This document shows positions 1 through 7,599 of a stretch of 22,488 bases of DNA, in pieces. This DNA comes from Spirochaetaceae bacterium (GTDB taxonomy: Bacteria; Spirochaetota; Spirochaetia; DSM-27196; SKKC01). The translations under genes and the position numbers were made by a program. Within the stretch, counting starts at the first letter, position 1. Each line of letters opens with the position of its first letter. The stretch covers positions 1-22,488 of the forward strand of contig PUOG01000036.1 of assembly GCA_003552745.1 (NCBI GenBank). Direction: 5' to 3'. The notes under the pieces are model-generated. The model searched no databases, was not told where the DNA came from, and saw only the letters and a program-made list of their open reading frames with translations.

Positions 1-8
1 AACCTATC

Positions 9-848
9 ATGAGGCTCAAACGACGCGCAATTGTACCGTTGAATACAGCGAGAAGTGTCTTTCTCTTTCTCCCCCTGTTCACCCTGTTCGTTCCTTCACT
101 TCAGCTCCAGGCCTGGAGTCCGGTACCGATCGATGAACTCTACTCGCCGAGCGTGCGCTTACAGAACGAGGAACCGCAAACCAGAATAACCGATTCACTG
201 AGCGATAGCCATCTCATGCCCGACGACTCGCCGCTTCGCCGAACTATCGAGGCGTTTGCCTCGGATCTCGATGAACGAGTACTCGTCGAGAGCGTGCGGG
301 TCATCCCGATTTCGTCGAATCTGAGGCTCGATCCGGACCGAGAAGAGATGATCGTGGCGGGCATACTCCGTGCGATCAGCACGATGGAGGGCATCGAGTA
401 CTACTCGGAACGAAGGGATGAGATGAGAACGCTCTTCGCACGCAGCTTCCTTGTTGACGGACCGAACAGCTCAACTCCGATCGACGATCCGGAGCCGGTT
501 CGGGTGCCTTCCACGGAGACCGTATATGCGATTCAGGAAGACCTTACATTCGGCGAGAACCTGTACCACATCACGTACGACCGGCTGGATAACGCGCTCC
601 TGCTCTCGATGCGAAACGAGACCCGAATGTCATACGGTATTATTCCGGCACTTGGGGAGCGTCAACTGAACATGTTCGCGGCAGTAATTCCGGTGGAGAC
701 CGGCCTGCTCTTCTACGGCGCAGCCGTAGCCCGCATTCCGAGGATTCCCGGCGTCCGAGGTCGGATCGGCACGAGCTTCGAGAATCGGGTCAACGCAATA
801 TCGGAGTGGTTCGCCGCCGAACTAACGAAAAGACTCGAGCAGGAGTAG
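9..848 (+). CDS. Exported protein of unknown function
   Basis: 279 residues from an ATG only 8 bases inside the window, so the ribosome binding site cannot be judged. A basic N-terminus (RLKRR) and a hydrophobic core at about residues 17-31 ending in LQLQA form a likely Sec signal peptide. Cleavage is probably after Ala35, and no lipobox Cys follows, so a soluble periplasmic protein is expected. The mature part has no enzyme motif I recognise. Features include GIEYYSERR in the middle and a C-terminal stretch with YGIIP, LLFYGAAVARIP and SFENRVNAISEWF. From memory this pattern resembles a spirochaete-restricted family of unknown function (possibly DUF6675), but I cannot confirm it. It is convergent with the DUF445 gene, whose stop lies 79 bases beyond this one. 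The reading frame is strong because of its length and signal peptide; the function is unknown. Confidence 0.8.
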   Translation: MRLKRRAIVPLNTARSVFLFLPLFTLFVPSLQLQAWSPVPIDELYSPSVRLQNEEPQTRITDSLSDSHLMPDDSPLRRTIEAFASDLDERVLVESVRVIPISSNLRLDPDREEMIVAGILRAISTMEGIEYYSERRDEMRTLFARSFLVDGPNSSTPIDDPEPVRVPSTETVYAIQEDLTFGENLYHITYDRLDNALLLSMRNETRMSYGIIPALGERQLNMFAAVIPVETGLLFYGAAVARIPRIPGVRGRIGTSFENRVNAISEWFAAELTKRLEQE

Positions 849-927
849 AACGATCACAGGGACGTGAACCGTGAGCGCCGGCGACCGTGTTCGTGTGGCA
901 GCCGATGAGCGGACCGTTCGCGCGCAT

Positions 928-2523
928 CTACGTGAGCAAGTTCAGCACTATCTGGATCGCCCCGATCGTCGCGCCGAGAAGTGCCCCGAAAAGATTGATC
1001 CACTTGAGGTGCTTCGCGATAACCATCAGCAACAGCTTCTCCACATTCTCCACGTCAAGGTTGTTGATCCGATCGACAACCATCTGATGGACATCGAAGG
1101 TCGCCACGAGCTCCGGGACTCGGGCGCTTACCATTGACACGATACGATCCGAGAGAAATCGGTCGAGGGTACTTTTCTGTTCCGGCTCGAGCGTAAGAAG
1201 CGGTTCGCCTCCACCGGTACGCGCTTCCTGCAGATAGCCACGTACGATGACAACGATCTTGTCACTTATCGCACGGGAGGCTCCGGGGCGGTTCAGCCAC
1301 TCCTTGTAGGTCGCCATGACACGATCGACGATCTGATCTTCGCGAAGGCCGGTAACGCCGGTGAGTATCTCACCGATCGGTTTGTCCTCGTACCGATCGA
1401 AGAGTTCATCGAGACTTCGAACGATGCCGTCTTGCACCGTCTCACTCTCGAGCGCAACAAATACCCGGCTGATGATCGACTTCGAGGTAATACGCAGATC
1501 GAAGTTCAACGTGTTCTGAACATCGGCGATCCCGAGTGACTGCAGACGTCTCAACGCCGATCCGATACCGTGTACGACGCGCCGCCGATTCTGGGGAAGT
1601 CTGCCGGTTCGGTTAATATTCTCAATGAAGTCATCGACGATCTCCGGCATTCGCTCCCGGAGTTGACGCTCGTACTGCCCCGCGGAAACGAGCAGGCGCT
1701 GGACGAGATTCAGACGGTCAAGCACTTCGCGCAAGATGATCCTGCCGCGATACGCCATCTCATCCCGCACGTCCGGTTGTCGCAGCCAGTCGATCAGGTA
1801 ATCGAAAGCAGAATTATAACCTGCATCGAGGAGCGCCTCGAAGTCCCGGATCATGTCGTCGGAGATGAAGTGGCCGAGACTCGTATTCTCCGCGGTTTGC
1901 TGCTCGGCCCACCGATCCGCGATGTCGGTAATCGCGTCCGCCACCGGGCCTTCGAGAATACCCTCTATCAGCGTACGGGCACCGGCCAGCGCCTTCTCGC
2001 GATTTTGAAACGCTTCGCCGAGTGTTACTGAGCTGATACCCTCCAGCGCCTGCCGAACGATGCTGCGCACCAGCTGCTCCAACCGCTCGCTTTCAATAAA
2101 CCGCTCAAGCAGATCCCCGACAAGCTCGAAGAGTTTCTCCTGGAGCACCTCACGCTCATCGTCCGATATCAGCGAACGCTCCGTTTCGGCGCGCTCTTCT
2201 CCGGAGACTGCGACTATGGTTCCCGAAAGTCGCGAAACGCGGTTGGTCAGCCCTTCGCGAAACCGCTCGGATTCGATCTGACCACGAATAACCTCCTCGG
2301 TAAGGAGTCGCTGACTGACCATTCTTCCGATGCTTTCGGCGAGTTGTCCTCGCTGACGCGGTATGATTCCCGGCGTAAGAGGGACTCGCACACCGAGTAC
2401 TCGCTTCTCGCGCAACGGCCGGAACAGCATACGGATCGCGATCGCATTCGTTACGTAGCCGATTATCGCACCGAGAGCGGGAGGTAAGACGAATGTGGAG
2501 ACATGGAGTAGCTGTTCGGTCAT
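928..2523 (-). CDS. DUF445 family membrane protein
   Basis: 531 residues. The N-terminal membrane segment (about 8-33) reads through GAIIGYVTNAIAIRMLFRP, the usual opening of DUF445 (YheB/YjiN-like) proteins. It is followed by the typical PGIIPRQRGQLAESIGRMV stretch at about 51-69. The middle (about 75-490) is a long, charged, mostly helical region without enzyme motifs. A second hydrophobic segment (about 505-530) ends the protein, giving an anchor at each end. The function of the family is not established; an envelope role is usually assumed. The ATG overlaps the stop of the upstream lipoprotein gene as ATGA (2520-2523), so the two are probably translationally coupled. Family membership is fairly sure; the biochemical role is unknown. 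Confidence 0.88.
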   Translation of the reverse strand: MTEQLLHVSTFVLPPALGAIIGYVTNAIAIRMLFRPLREKRVLGVRVPLTPGIIPRQRGQLAESIGRMVSQRLLTEEVIRGQIESERFREGLTNRVSRLSGTIVAVSGEERAETERSLISDDEREVLQEKLFELVGDLLERFIESERLEQLVRSIVRQALEGISSVTLGEAFQNREKALAGARTLIEGILEGPVADAITDIADRWAEQQTAENTSLGHFISDDMIRDFEALLDAGYNSAFDYLIDWLRQPDVRDEMAYRGRIILREVLDRLNLVQRLLVSAGQYERQLRERMPEIVDDFIENINRTGRLPQNRRRVVHGIGSALRRLQSLGIADVQNTLNFDLRITSKSIISRVFVALESETVQDGIVRSLDELFDRYEDKPIGEILTGVTGLREDQIVDRVMATYKEWLNRPGASRAISDKIVVIVRGYLQEARTGGGEPLLTLEPEQKSTLDRFLSDRIVSMVSARVPELVATFDVHQMVVDRINNLDVENVEKLLLMVIAKHLKWINLFGALLGATIGAIQIVLNLLT

Positions 2524-2894
2524 TCGAGGCTCGCCGCAGAATTCTCAGCCTGAGTGCGGCGGTTGAAGAGGGACAGGTGCCCGCCGAATACCCATCCGGA
2601 TCCGCCGGTTGCCTCCACTTCATACCACCGAGAGAGTACTTCGTTTATATTGTCGACAAACGCAGAGTGCGCAGTGATCGTCGCAACATCTCCACGTCGG
2701 AGATGGGCAACGACCGTCGCTTCACGAGACGGCTCACCGTGTATCCGCACGTACTGCTCCACCGCGACGGCATATCTCGGACCGGAAGTCAAGGCCTCCT
2801 GTTCGGGTAGCTGGATGCCGTCGTTATTGCTGCACGAAAGGAGCACACCGACGTGCAGCATAAGCAGGGGTAGAAGAACTCGGAATGCGCCCAT
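2520..2894 (-). CDS. SH3-domain lipoprotein
   Basis: A small exported protein with a lipoprotein signal: a hydrophobic run then LLSC, giving a lipidated Cys at residue 21 from the ATG used here. A GTG two codons upstream (2900) is also in frame. I prefer the ATG at 2894 because AAGG lies 9 bases before it and only 4 before the GTG. The mature part (about residues 40-105) looks like a bacterial SH3 (SH3b) fold: YVRIHGEPS, then a VVAHLRRGD turn, ending WYEV...GSGWVFGGHL. Such domains commonly bind peptides or cell-wall material, but the partner here cannot be read from sequence. It lies about 50 bases after uvrB on the same strand and overlaps the DUF445 gene by 4 bases. The lipoprotein call is strong, the SH3 call good. 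Confidence 0.82.
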   Translation of the reverse strand: MGAFRVLLPLLMLHVGVLLSCSNNDGIQLPEQEALTSGPRYAVAVEQYVRIHGEPSREATVVAHLRRGDVATITAHSAFVDNINEVLSRWYEVEATGGSGWVFGGHLSLFNRRTQAENSAASLE

Positions 2895-2946
2895 TCGCAC
2901 GTTACCTTAATCCGAAATCTGTACGCAATTCAACTCGACGCTGCGG

Positions 2947-4932
2947 TCACATCGACTTGAGACTCTCGATTTCGTCGCGCAAGACGGCAGCCTGCTCAAA
3001 CTCCAGATTCTTCGCGTGCTCGAGCATCTCGCGTTCGAGAATCGATATGAGCCTCTTTCGCTGGGCGGGCACGAGGAGATTGTATCCCTTCTTCATTGTA
3101 TCGACGCTCTGTCGCGTATCGGCCGCCTTTTCCTGCTTCTCTCGAACAAGGATATCGCGGATCGCCTTTTCAATCGTTCGCGGGGTGATATTGTGTTCGC
3201 GATTGTACTCCAGCTGAACCCGTCGGCGGCGCTCGGTTTCTTCGATCGCTTCCCGCATCGCTTCGGACATTCTGTCGGCATACATCAAAACTCTTCCGTT
3301 CACGTTGCGGGCGGCCCGTCCGATTGTCTGGATCAGCGATGTCGAAGAGCGCAGGAAGCCGATCTTGTCCGCGTCGAGAATTGCGACAAGCGACACTTCG
3401 GGCAAGTCCAGCCCTTCTCGCAGCAGGTTGATACCGACAAGTACATCGAACGCTCCCTGGCGTAACTGCGTGAGAATCTCGACACGTTCGATCGTCTCGA
3501 TCTCCGAATGGAGATATCTCACCTTGAGCCCCATATTCGTCAAATACGCCGCGAGGTCTTCGGCCATCTTTTTTGTGAGAGTGGTAACGAGCGTACGCTC
3601 GCCGGCGGCAACTCGTTCGCGGATCTCGTTGTAGAGATCCTCGATCTGACCGTCGGTACTGCGAACGTCGATCTCCGGATCTACGAGTCCGGTCGGGCGA
3701 ATGATCTGCTCGACAACTTGCGTGCTTCGCTCGCGCTCGACATCACTCGGTGTCGCCGAGACAAAGACCGTCGAACTCAGCAACGCTTCGAACTCATGAT
3801 ACACCAGTGGTCTGTTGTCCAACGCACTCGGCAACCGGAAACCGAACTGAACGAGCGACTCTTTGCGCGACCGGTCGCCGGCGTACATGCCACCGATCTG
3901 TGGAACCGTCACATGACTTTCATCTATGAAGGTCAGGAACTGGTCCGGGAAGTAATCGAGCAGAACCGCCGGGCGCTCGCCTTCGGCCCTTCCGCTCAAA
4001 TGTCGCGAATAGTTCTCGATTCCGGCACAGTACCCCATCTCCTCCATCATCTCCAGATCGTACTCGGTACGACTCTTGAGTCGCTGCGCCTCCACGACTT
4101 TCCCCTCGGCCTGAAGCTGCTCGAGACGGCTTTCAAGCTCGTCTCTGATCAATTCCATCGCAGGCTGCATTTCGTTTTCCGGCATTACGAAATGCTTTGC
4201 CGGATAGACGATAACCGTCGAAATCTCTTCGATCGTCTCACCGGTCAGTGGATTGAACACCCGGATGCGTTCAACCTCATCCCACTCGATCTCGATTCGG
4301 TACGCCACCTCCTCATGGTAGGCTGGATATATCTCCATCACGTCGCCGCGTATGCGGAACGCACCGCGTTTCAAAACGTCGTCATTCCGATCGTACTGTA
4401 ACGATATCAGTTTGCGTCCGATGGCATGTAGATCGGTAGAAGCTCCTACATCGACCCGGACTCTCATCTCGCGGTACTGCTGCGGACTGCCGAGACCGTA
4501 GATACACGAAACGGTCGCTACGACGAGAACATCATTGCGCTCGAAGAGGCTGGTCGTTGCCGAAAGACGAAGCCGGTCAATCTCTTCGTTGATCGAAGCG
4601 TCTTTTTCGATGTAGAGATCTCGAGAAGCCACATACGCCTCGGGTTGATAGTAATCGTAATAAGAGACGAAATACTCAACCGCGTTCTCCGGAAAGAATT
4701 CCTTGAACTCTCGATAGAGTTGCGCGGCGAGCGTCTTGTTGTGCGAGAGCACGAGTGTAGGTCTTTGCACCTGCTCGATGATCTTCGCCATCGTGTAGGT
4801 CTTTCCGCTACCGGTGACGCCTTTGAGCGTCTGAAAACGGTCGTCACGGCGTATGCCCTCGCTGAGTAGCTCGATTGCCCGCCGCTGGTCTCCGGCCGGC
4901 TCATAATCGGATCGTACTTTGAATCGCCCCAT
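2947..4932 (-). CDS. uvrB: Excinuclease ABC subunit B
   Basis: UvrB, the damage-verifying helicase-like subunit of nucleotide excision repair. It is loaded on DNA by UvrA, then recruits UvrC to cut on both sides of the lesion. At 661 residues it is normal length. Visible motifs in order: Walker A GVTGSGKT (38-45); the tyrosine-rich beta-hairpin that clamps the strand (YYDYYQPEAY at 91-100, running to about 116); the DESH box (337-340); FVSATP (390-395); motif VI QTIGRAAR (535-542); and a C-terminal UVR domain (about 625-661) that contacts UvrC. All key residues look intact. The ATG starts 3 bases after the yifB stop. GAGG is only one base from the ATG, so translation probably depends on coupling to yifB. 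A very secure call. Confidence 0.98.
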   Translation of the reverse strand: MGRFKVRSDYEPAGDQRRAIELLSEGIRRDDRFQTLKGVTGSGKTYTMAKIIEQVQRPTLVLSHNKTLAAQLYREFKEFFPENAVEYFVSYYDYYQPEAYVASRDLYIEKDASINEEIDRLRLSATTSLFERNDVLVVATVSCIYGLGSPQQYREMRVRVDVGASTDLHAIGRKLISLQYDRNDDVLKRGAFRIRGDVMEIYPAYHEEVAYRIEIEWDEVERIRVFNPLTGETIEEISTVIVYPAKHFVMPENEMQPAMELIRDELESRLEQLQAEGKVVEAQRLKSRTEYDLEMMEEMGYCAGIENYSRHLSGRAEGERPAVLLDYFPDQFLTFIDESHVTVPQIGGMYAGDRSRKESLVQFGFRLPSALDNRPLVYHEFEALLSSTVFVSATPSDVERERSTQVVEQIIRPTGLVDPEIDVRSTDGQIEDLYNEIRERVAAGERTLVTTLTKKMAEDLAAYLTNMGLKVRYLHSEIETIERVEILTQLRQGAFDVLVGINLLREGLDLPEVSLVAILDADKIGFLRSSTSLIQTIGRAARNVNGRVLMYADRMSEAMREAIEETERRRRVQLEYNREHNITPRTIEKAIRDILVREKQEKAADTRQSVDTMKKGYNLLVPAQRKRLISILEREMLEHAKNLEFEQAAVLRDEIESLKSM

Positions 4933-4935
4933 ACC

Positions 4936-6522
4936 TCAGTTTCCCGAAACCTGCCAATCTTGCCAGACACCCTCGATTTCTCCAAGCCGCCGATGCTGAA
5001 TCGCCTCGCTCACCGCATCGGCGGTGATCTGCCGCTCTTCGCCGAGGTCCACGATCGTGCGTGCCACACGCAGGACCGAATCAAGTGCGCGGCCTGAGAA
5101 TCCGAGGCGCTCCCTGGCTTTCACCATCACTCTATAGGCCGATGGAGTGAGCTGACACCGAAGATCGTTCGCGGCGTCGTGCCGAATACGCATCCGATGT
5201 GCCTCCGGTCCGCAGCTCGTTTCGGCGATCGTTTCGATTCGTGCGTCTGCTAGGCGCTTGTCCCGGAATGCTCTAGCCCTTCTCACGCGCTGAGCCACCG
5301 TAGCGCTGTCCTCTGCCGGGCTGTTCAGAAACACGTCCGAATCGATACCGCTGATCGCGCAGCGCAGATCGATTCGATCGAGCAGTGCTCTACCGACGCG
5401 CTTCCAGTATCGTTGTATCTCGGCAACCGAGCAAAGGCAATGGCCTCTCGATCGACCGAAGTTACCGCAAGGACAGAGGTTTGCTGCTACTACCAGCTGG
5501 CACGCTGCAGGAAAGTTGTAAAAGGAACCCGCGCGCGGTATTCGTACAACACCGCTTTCGACCGGTTCGCGCAATGCCTGCAATACACTCGGTCTAAACT
5601 CCGGAAGCTCATCGAGAAACAGCACTCCGCGATGAGCGAGCGAGATCTCGCCGGGTACCACTTCCTTGCCTCCGCCTACCATTCCCTGCAGTGTTGCGCT
5701 GTGGTGTGGTGACCGAAAAGGTGGGTCCCACCGCAATCCGTCGGTCCCGTCGTGCGAACCGGCGGCCGAGTGAATCCTCGTCACCTCCAAAGCGTCGGTC
5801 GGCGAGAGTGTGGGAAGCAACCCGGGCAGCCGCAACGCCGCCATCGTCTTTCCGGTTCCCGGTGGGCCGACGAGCAGAAGATGGTGACACCCGGCTGCTG
5901 CTATTTCGAGCGTGCGTTTCATCACCGGATTTCCCCGTATATCGGATAGATCAGGAAGGCCACCCTTTCGCTCGATCGGTGGGTGATCAGGGTCGGCAGG
6001 CCGCATCGTAGCCACCTGATCGGCTACTCGAGGCCACTCTCGCAGATGACGGATTCCACATACCGATACACCACCAACCGCTTCCGCCTCCCGAACATTC
6101 TCCCAAGGGACTACATAATGACCGATCCCATCACTCTTTCCCGCAACGACCGCCGAAATGACACCTCGCGTAGACCGTACGCTGCCGTCGAGAGAAAGCT
6201 CGCCGAGCGCCATCATCGACATCGAGTCATCGTACTTCGAGCCCTGGCCGGTTATCTCGAGCAGGGCCGCCGCGATGCCGAGATCGAAGCGATTCCCCGA
6301 TTTCGGAATATCGGCCGGTCCCAGATTGATCAGGACTCGATCGCGCGGATAGTGGAGCGCGGCATTCCGAATGGCCGCGCGTACCCGCTCGCGAGCCTCT
6401 CTGACAGCGGCACCGGCCAACCCGACTACATCTGTGCCGGGGATGCCGCGACGCACATCTACCTCGACGGAGACGACATATCCTCGATACCCGGTCGGAG
6501 CGAAGCTCAACACCTTCATCAT
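4936..6522 (-). CDS. comM: YifB/ComM-family Mg-chelatase-like AAA+ ATPase
   Basis: 528 residues from the chosen ATG. The N-terminal lobe (GIPGTDVVGLAG, then SGNRFDLGIAAALL) is the ChlI-like domain of this family. An AAA+ module follows with Walker A VGPPGTGKT (about 218-226), Walker B VLFLDELPE (about 300-308) and an ATPase-associated Cys cluster (Cys350, 352, 362, 364). The C-terminal Mg-chelatase-type domain covers about 410-525. In Vibrio and Haemophilus, ComM is a hexameric helicase that promotes branch migration during natural transformation. Many non-competent bacteria also carry it, so competence is not implied. The frame extends upstream to an ATG at 6543, but GGGAGG sits 5 bases before the ATG at 6522, and family N-termini match that start. 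An ATG codon follows directly at 6519. It is followed 3 bases later by uvrB. Confidence 0.95.
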   Translation of the reverse strand: MMKVLSFAPTGYRGYVVSVEVDVRRGIPGTDVVGLAGAAVREARERVRAAIRNAALHYPRDRVLINLGPADIPKSGNRFDLGIAAALLEITGQGSKYDDSMSMMALGELSLDGSVRSTRGVISAVVAGKSDGIGHYVVPWENVREAEAVGGVSVCGIRHLREWPRVADQVATMRPADPDHPPIERKGGLPDLSDIRGNPVMKRTLEIAAAGCHHLLLVGPPGTGKTMAALRLPGLLPTLSPTDALEVTRIHSAAGSHDGTDGLRWDPPFRSPHHSATLQGMVGGGKEVVPGEISLAHRGVLFLDELPEFRPSVLQALREPVESGVVRIPRAGSFYNFPAACQLVVAANLCPCGNFGRSRGHCLCSVAEIQRYWKRVGRALLDRIDLRCAISGIDSDVFLNSPAEDSATVAQRVRRARAFRDKRLADARIETIAETSCGPEAHRMRIRHDAANDLRCQLTPSAYRVMVKARERLGFSGRALDSVLRVARTIVDLGEERQITADAVSEAIQHRRLGEIEGVWQDWQVSGN

Positions 6523-6590
6523 CCGGTCCTCCCGTCCTAGCATACCGTCGATTCCGACCTGACGATTGAAGGAGTCGGTTCGGTTTACGC

Positions 6591-7049
6591 TTACATCGAC
6601 CGAATTGCCTGCTGAACCAGCGAATCACACCGCTCGTTCCACTCGTGCCCGGCGTGCCCACGGAGCCATTCCCATCGGACGTCGAGTTGCTCGGTTAACT
6701 CATGAAGAGCCATCCACAAATCGCGATTCTTGACCGGTTTCTTTGCACTGGTTCGCCAGCCGTTGCGTATCCACGTGTGAATCCACGTCGTTATACCGTT
6801 CTTCACGTACTGACTGTCTGTGTAGACGATCACCCGGCTCGAGCTCGACGTCGAGTCGCCGTTACCGGCACCTATTTCATTGACCTGCGATAGGCCGGCG
6901 ATCACCGCCTGGAGTTCCATCCGATTATTCGTTGTATCGCGCTCGGCGCCGTGGCGTTCGATCCGGTTTCCGTTGTACTCGAGTACGAACGCCCATCCGC
7001 CCGGCCCGGGATTACCGTGACACCCGCCGTCTGTGTATAATGTGAACAT
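6591..7049 (-). CDS. rnhA: Ribonuclease HI
   Basis: Cuts the RNA strand of RNA-DNA hybrids, clearing R-loops and helping remove primers. 152 residues. The catalytic acidic set is complete: Asp7 in YTDGGC, Glu45 in NRMELQA, Asp78 in YTDSQYV and Asp142 in NERCDSL, with His132 in the GHAGH loop. The Glu45-Asp78 spacing is 33 residues against 22 in E. coli. The extra length is a Gly/Ser-rich loop (about residues 59-71). The ATG is preceded by AGGTG at a good distance. It is divergent from the membrane protein gene at 7096 and followed 68 bases later by comM on the same strand, so it may head the comM-uvrB run. A weak 5-bp inverted repeat (CCGAC/GTCGG) lies in that gap, without a T-run. Secure call. 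Confidence 0.97.
   Translation of the reverse strand: MFTLYTDGGCHGNPGPGGWAFVLEYNGNRIERHGAERDTTNNRMELQAVIAGLSQVNEIGAGNGDSTSSSSRVIVYTDSQYVKNGITTWIHTWIRNGWRTSAKKPVKNRDLWMALHELTEQLDVRWEWLRGHAGHEWNERCDSLVQQAIRSM
7012..7041 (+). promoter_or_regulatory. Candidate sigma-70 promoter for the gene at 7096
   Basis: A perfect TATAAT at 7036-7041 is preceded, 18 bases upstream, by TTACCG (7012-7017), a weak match to TTGACA. Transcription would start near 7048, giving a leader of about 48 bases before the ATG at 7096. The elements lie inside the first codons of the divergent rnhA. The -10 box is convincing; the -35 box is not. Confidence 0.4.
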
Positions 7050-7095
7050 ATTCGCACCTAACCATGTATCGAAAAAGGAAGAAGGTAAAGCTTCA

Positions 7096-7596
7096 ATGAT
7101 CTACCGATACTCTGCATCACTCGATCCCAGGTTCCGGCGTTCAGCAACGGTCGGTGGCATGTTGGCGGCACTGATGGTAGCCGCCGCGTTGCTGGCGGCC
7201 TCTCGCGGCGCGGCTATCGTGGGGCTACTGATTCTGATCGGTGTCGCGCTCCTCGCTTACAAGCTACGTTCGATCGTCAAGGGCCATATGCAGAGCTGGA
7301 TTCAGACCGATGACGATGGAGTCACCTGTCGAACTCCGAACGGAGACAAGGTAAAAATCGACTGGAGTTCACTCACACACGCCGGGTTCGTGTACTCCCC
7401 CGGAGGCGACAAGTATGTGTATATGTATTCATCCGAAGAGGACCAGTTCGTGTGCGTACCGACGTCTTTTCAAGGTGTGGACGAATTGTACACCGAACTG
7501 AGCGAGCAGGCTGCCATTGAAGACATAACACTGCGGCGCGGAGAGAGTGCTGCCGATGGACTCAAGCGTACACTTACGGGACACGAGGCGCAGTAG
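7096..7596 (+). CDS. Small two-helix membrane protein, possible PH-like domain
   Basis: 166 residues from an ATG with GGAAGAAGG ending 10 bases upstream. A longer in-frame start at 7033 would lie within the likely promoter and is rejected. Two close hydrophobic segments (about residues 17-36 and 39-56) form a membrane hairpin. The following soluble part (about 68-140) has short alternating strands (VKIDWSSL, YVYMYSSEED, FVCVPTSF) then a helix (VDELYTELSEQ). This arrangement recalls the bacterial PH-like or YcxB-like proteins that carry two helices before a small beta domain. That is an inference from pattern, not a recognised family match. It is divergent from rnhA and convergent with the large membrane protein, whose stop is 3 bases away. 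Real gene likely; function unknown. Confidence 0.75.
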   Translation: MIYRYSASLDPRFRRSATVGGMLAALMVAAALLAASRGAAIVGLLILIGVALLAYKLRSIVKGHMQSWIQTDDDGVTCRTPNGDKVKIDWSSLTHAGFVYSPGGDKYVYMYSSEEDQFVCVPTSFQGVDELYTELSEQAAIEDITLRRGESAADGLKRTLTGHEAQ

Positions 7597-7599
7597 CAC

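Noticed and set aside
849..927. Terminator between the convergent genes at the left end
   Set aside because: The 79-base gap is GC-rich with short partial inverted repeats, but I could not find a stable stem followed by a T-run.
3508..4401. Long open frame (297 codons) on the + strand
   Set aside because: It is fully antisense to uvrB, whose protein is conserved throughout. The frame has no recognisable domains, and the codon bias of uvrB explains the lack of stops.
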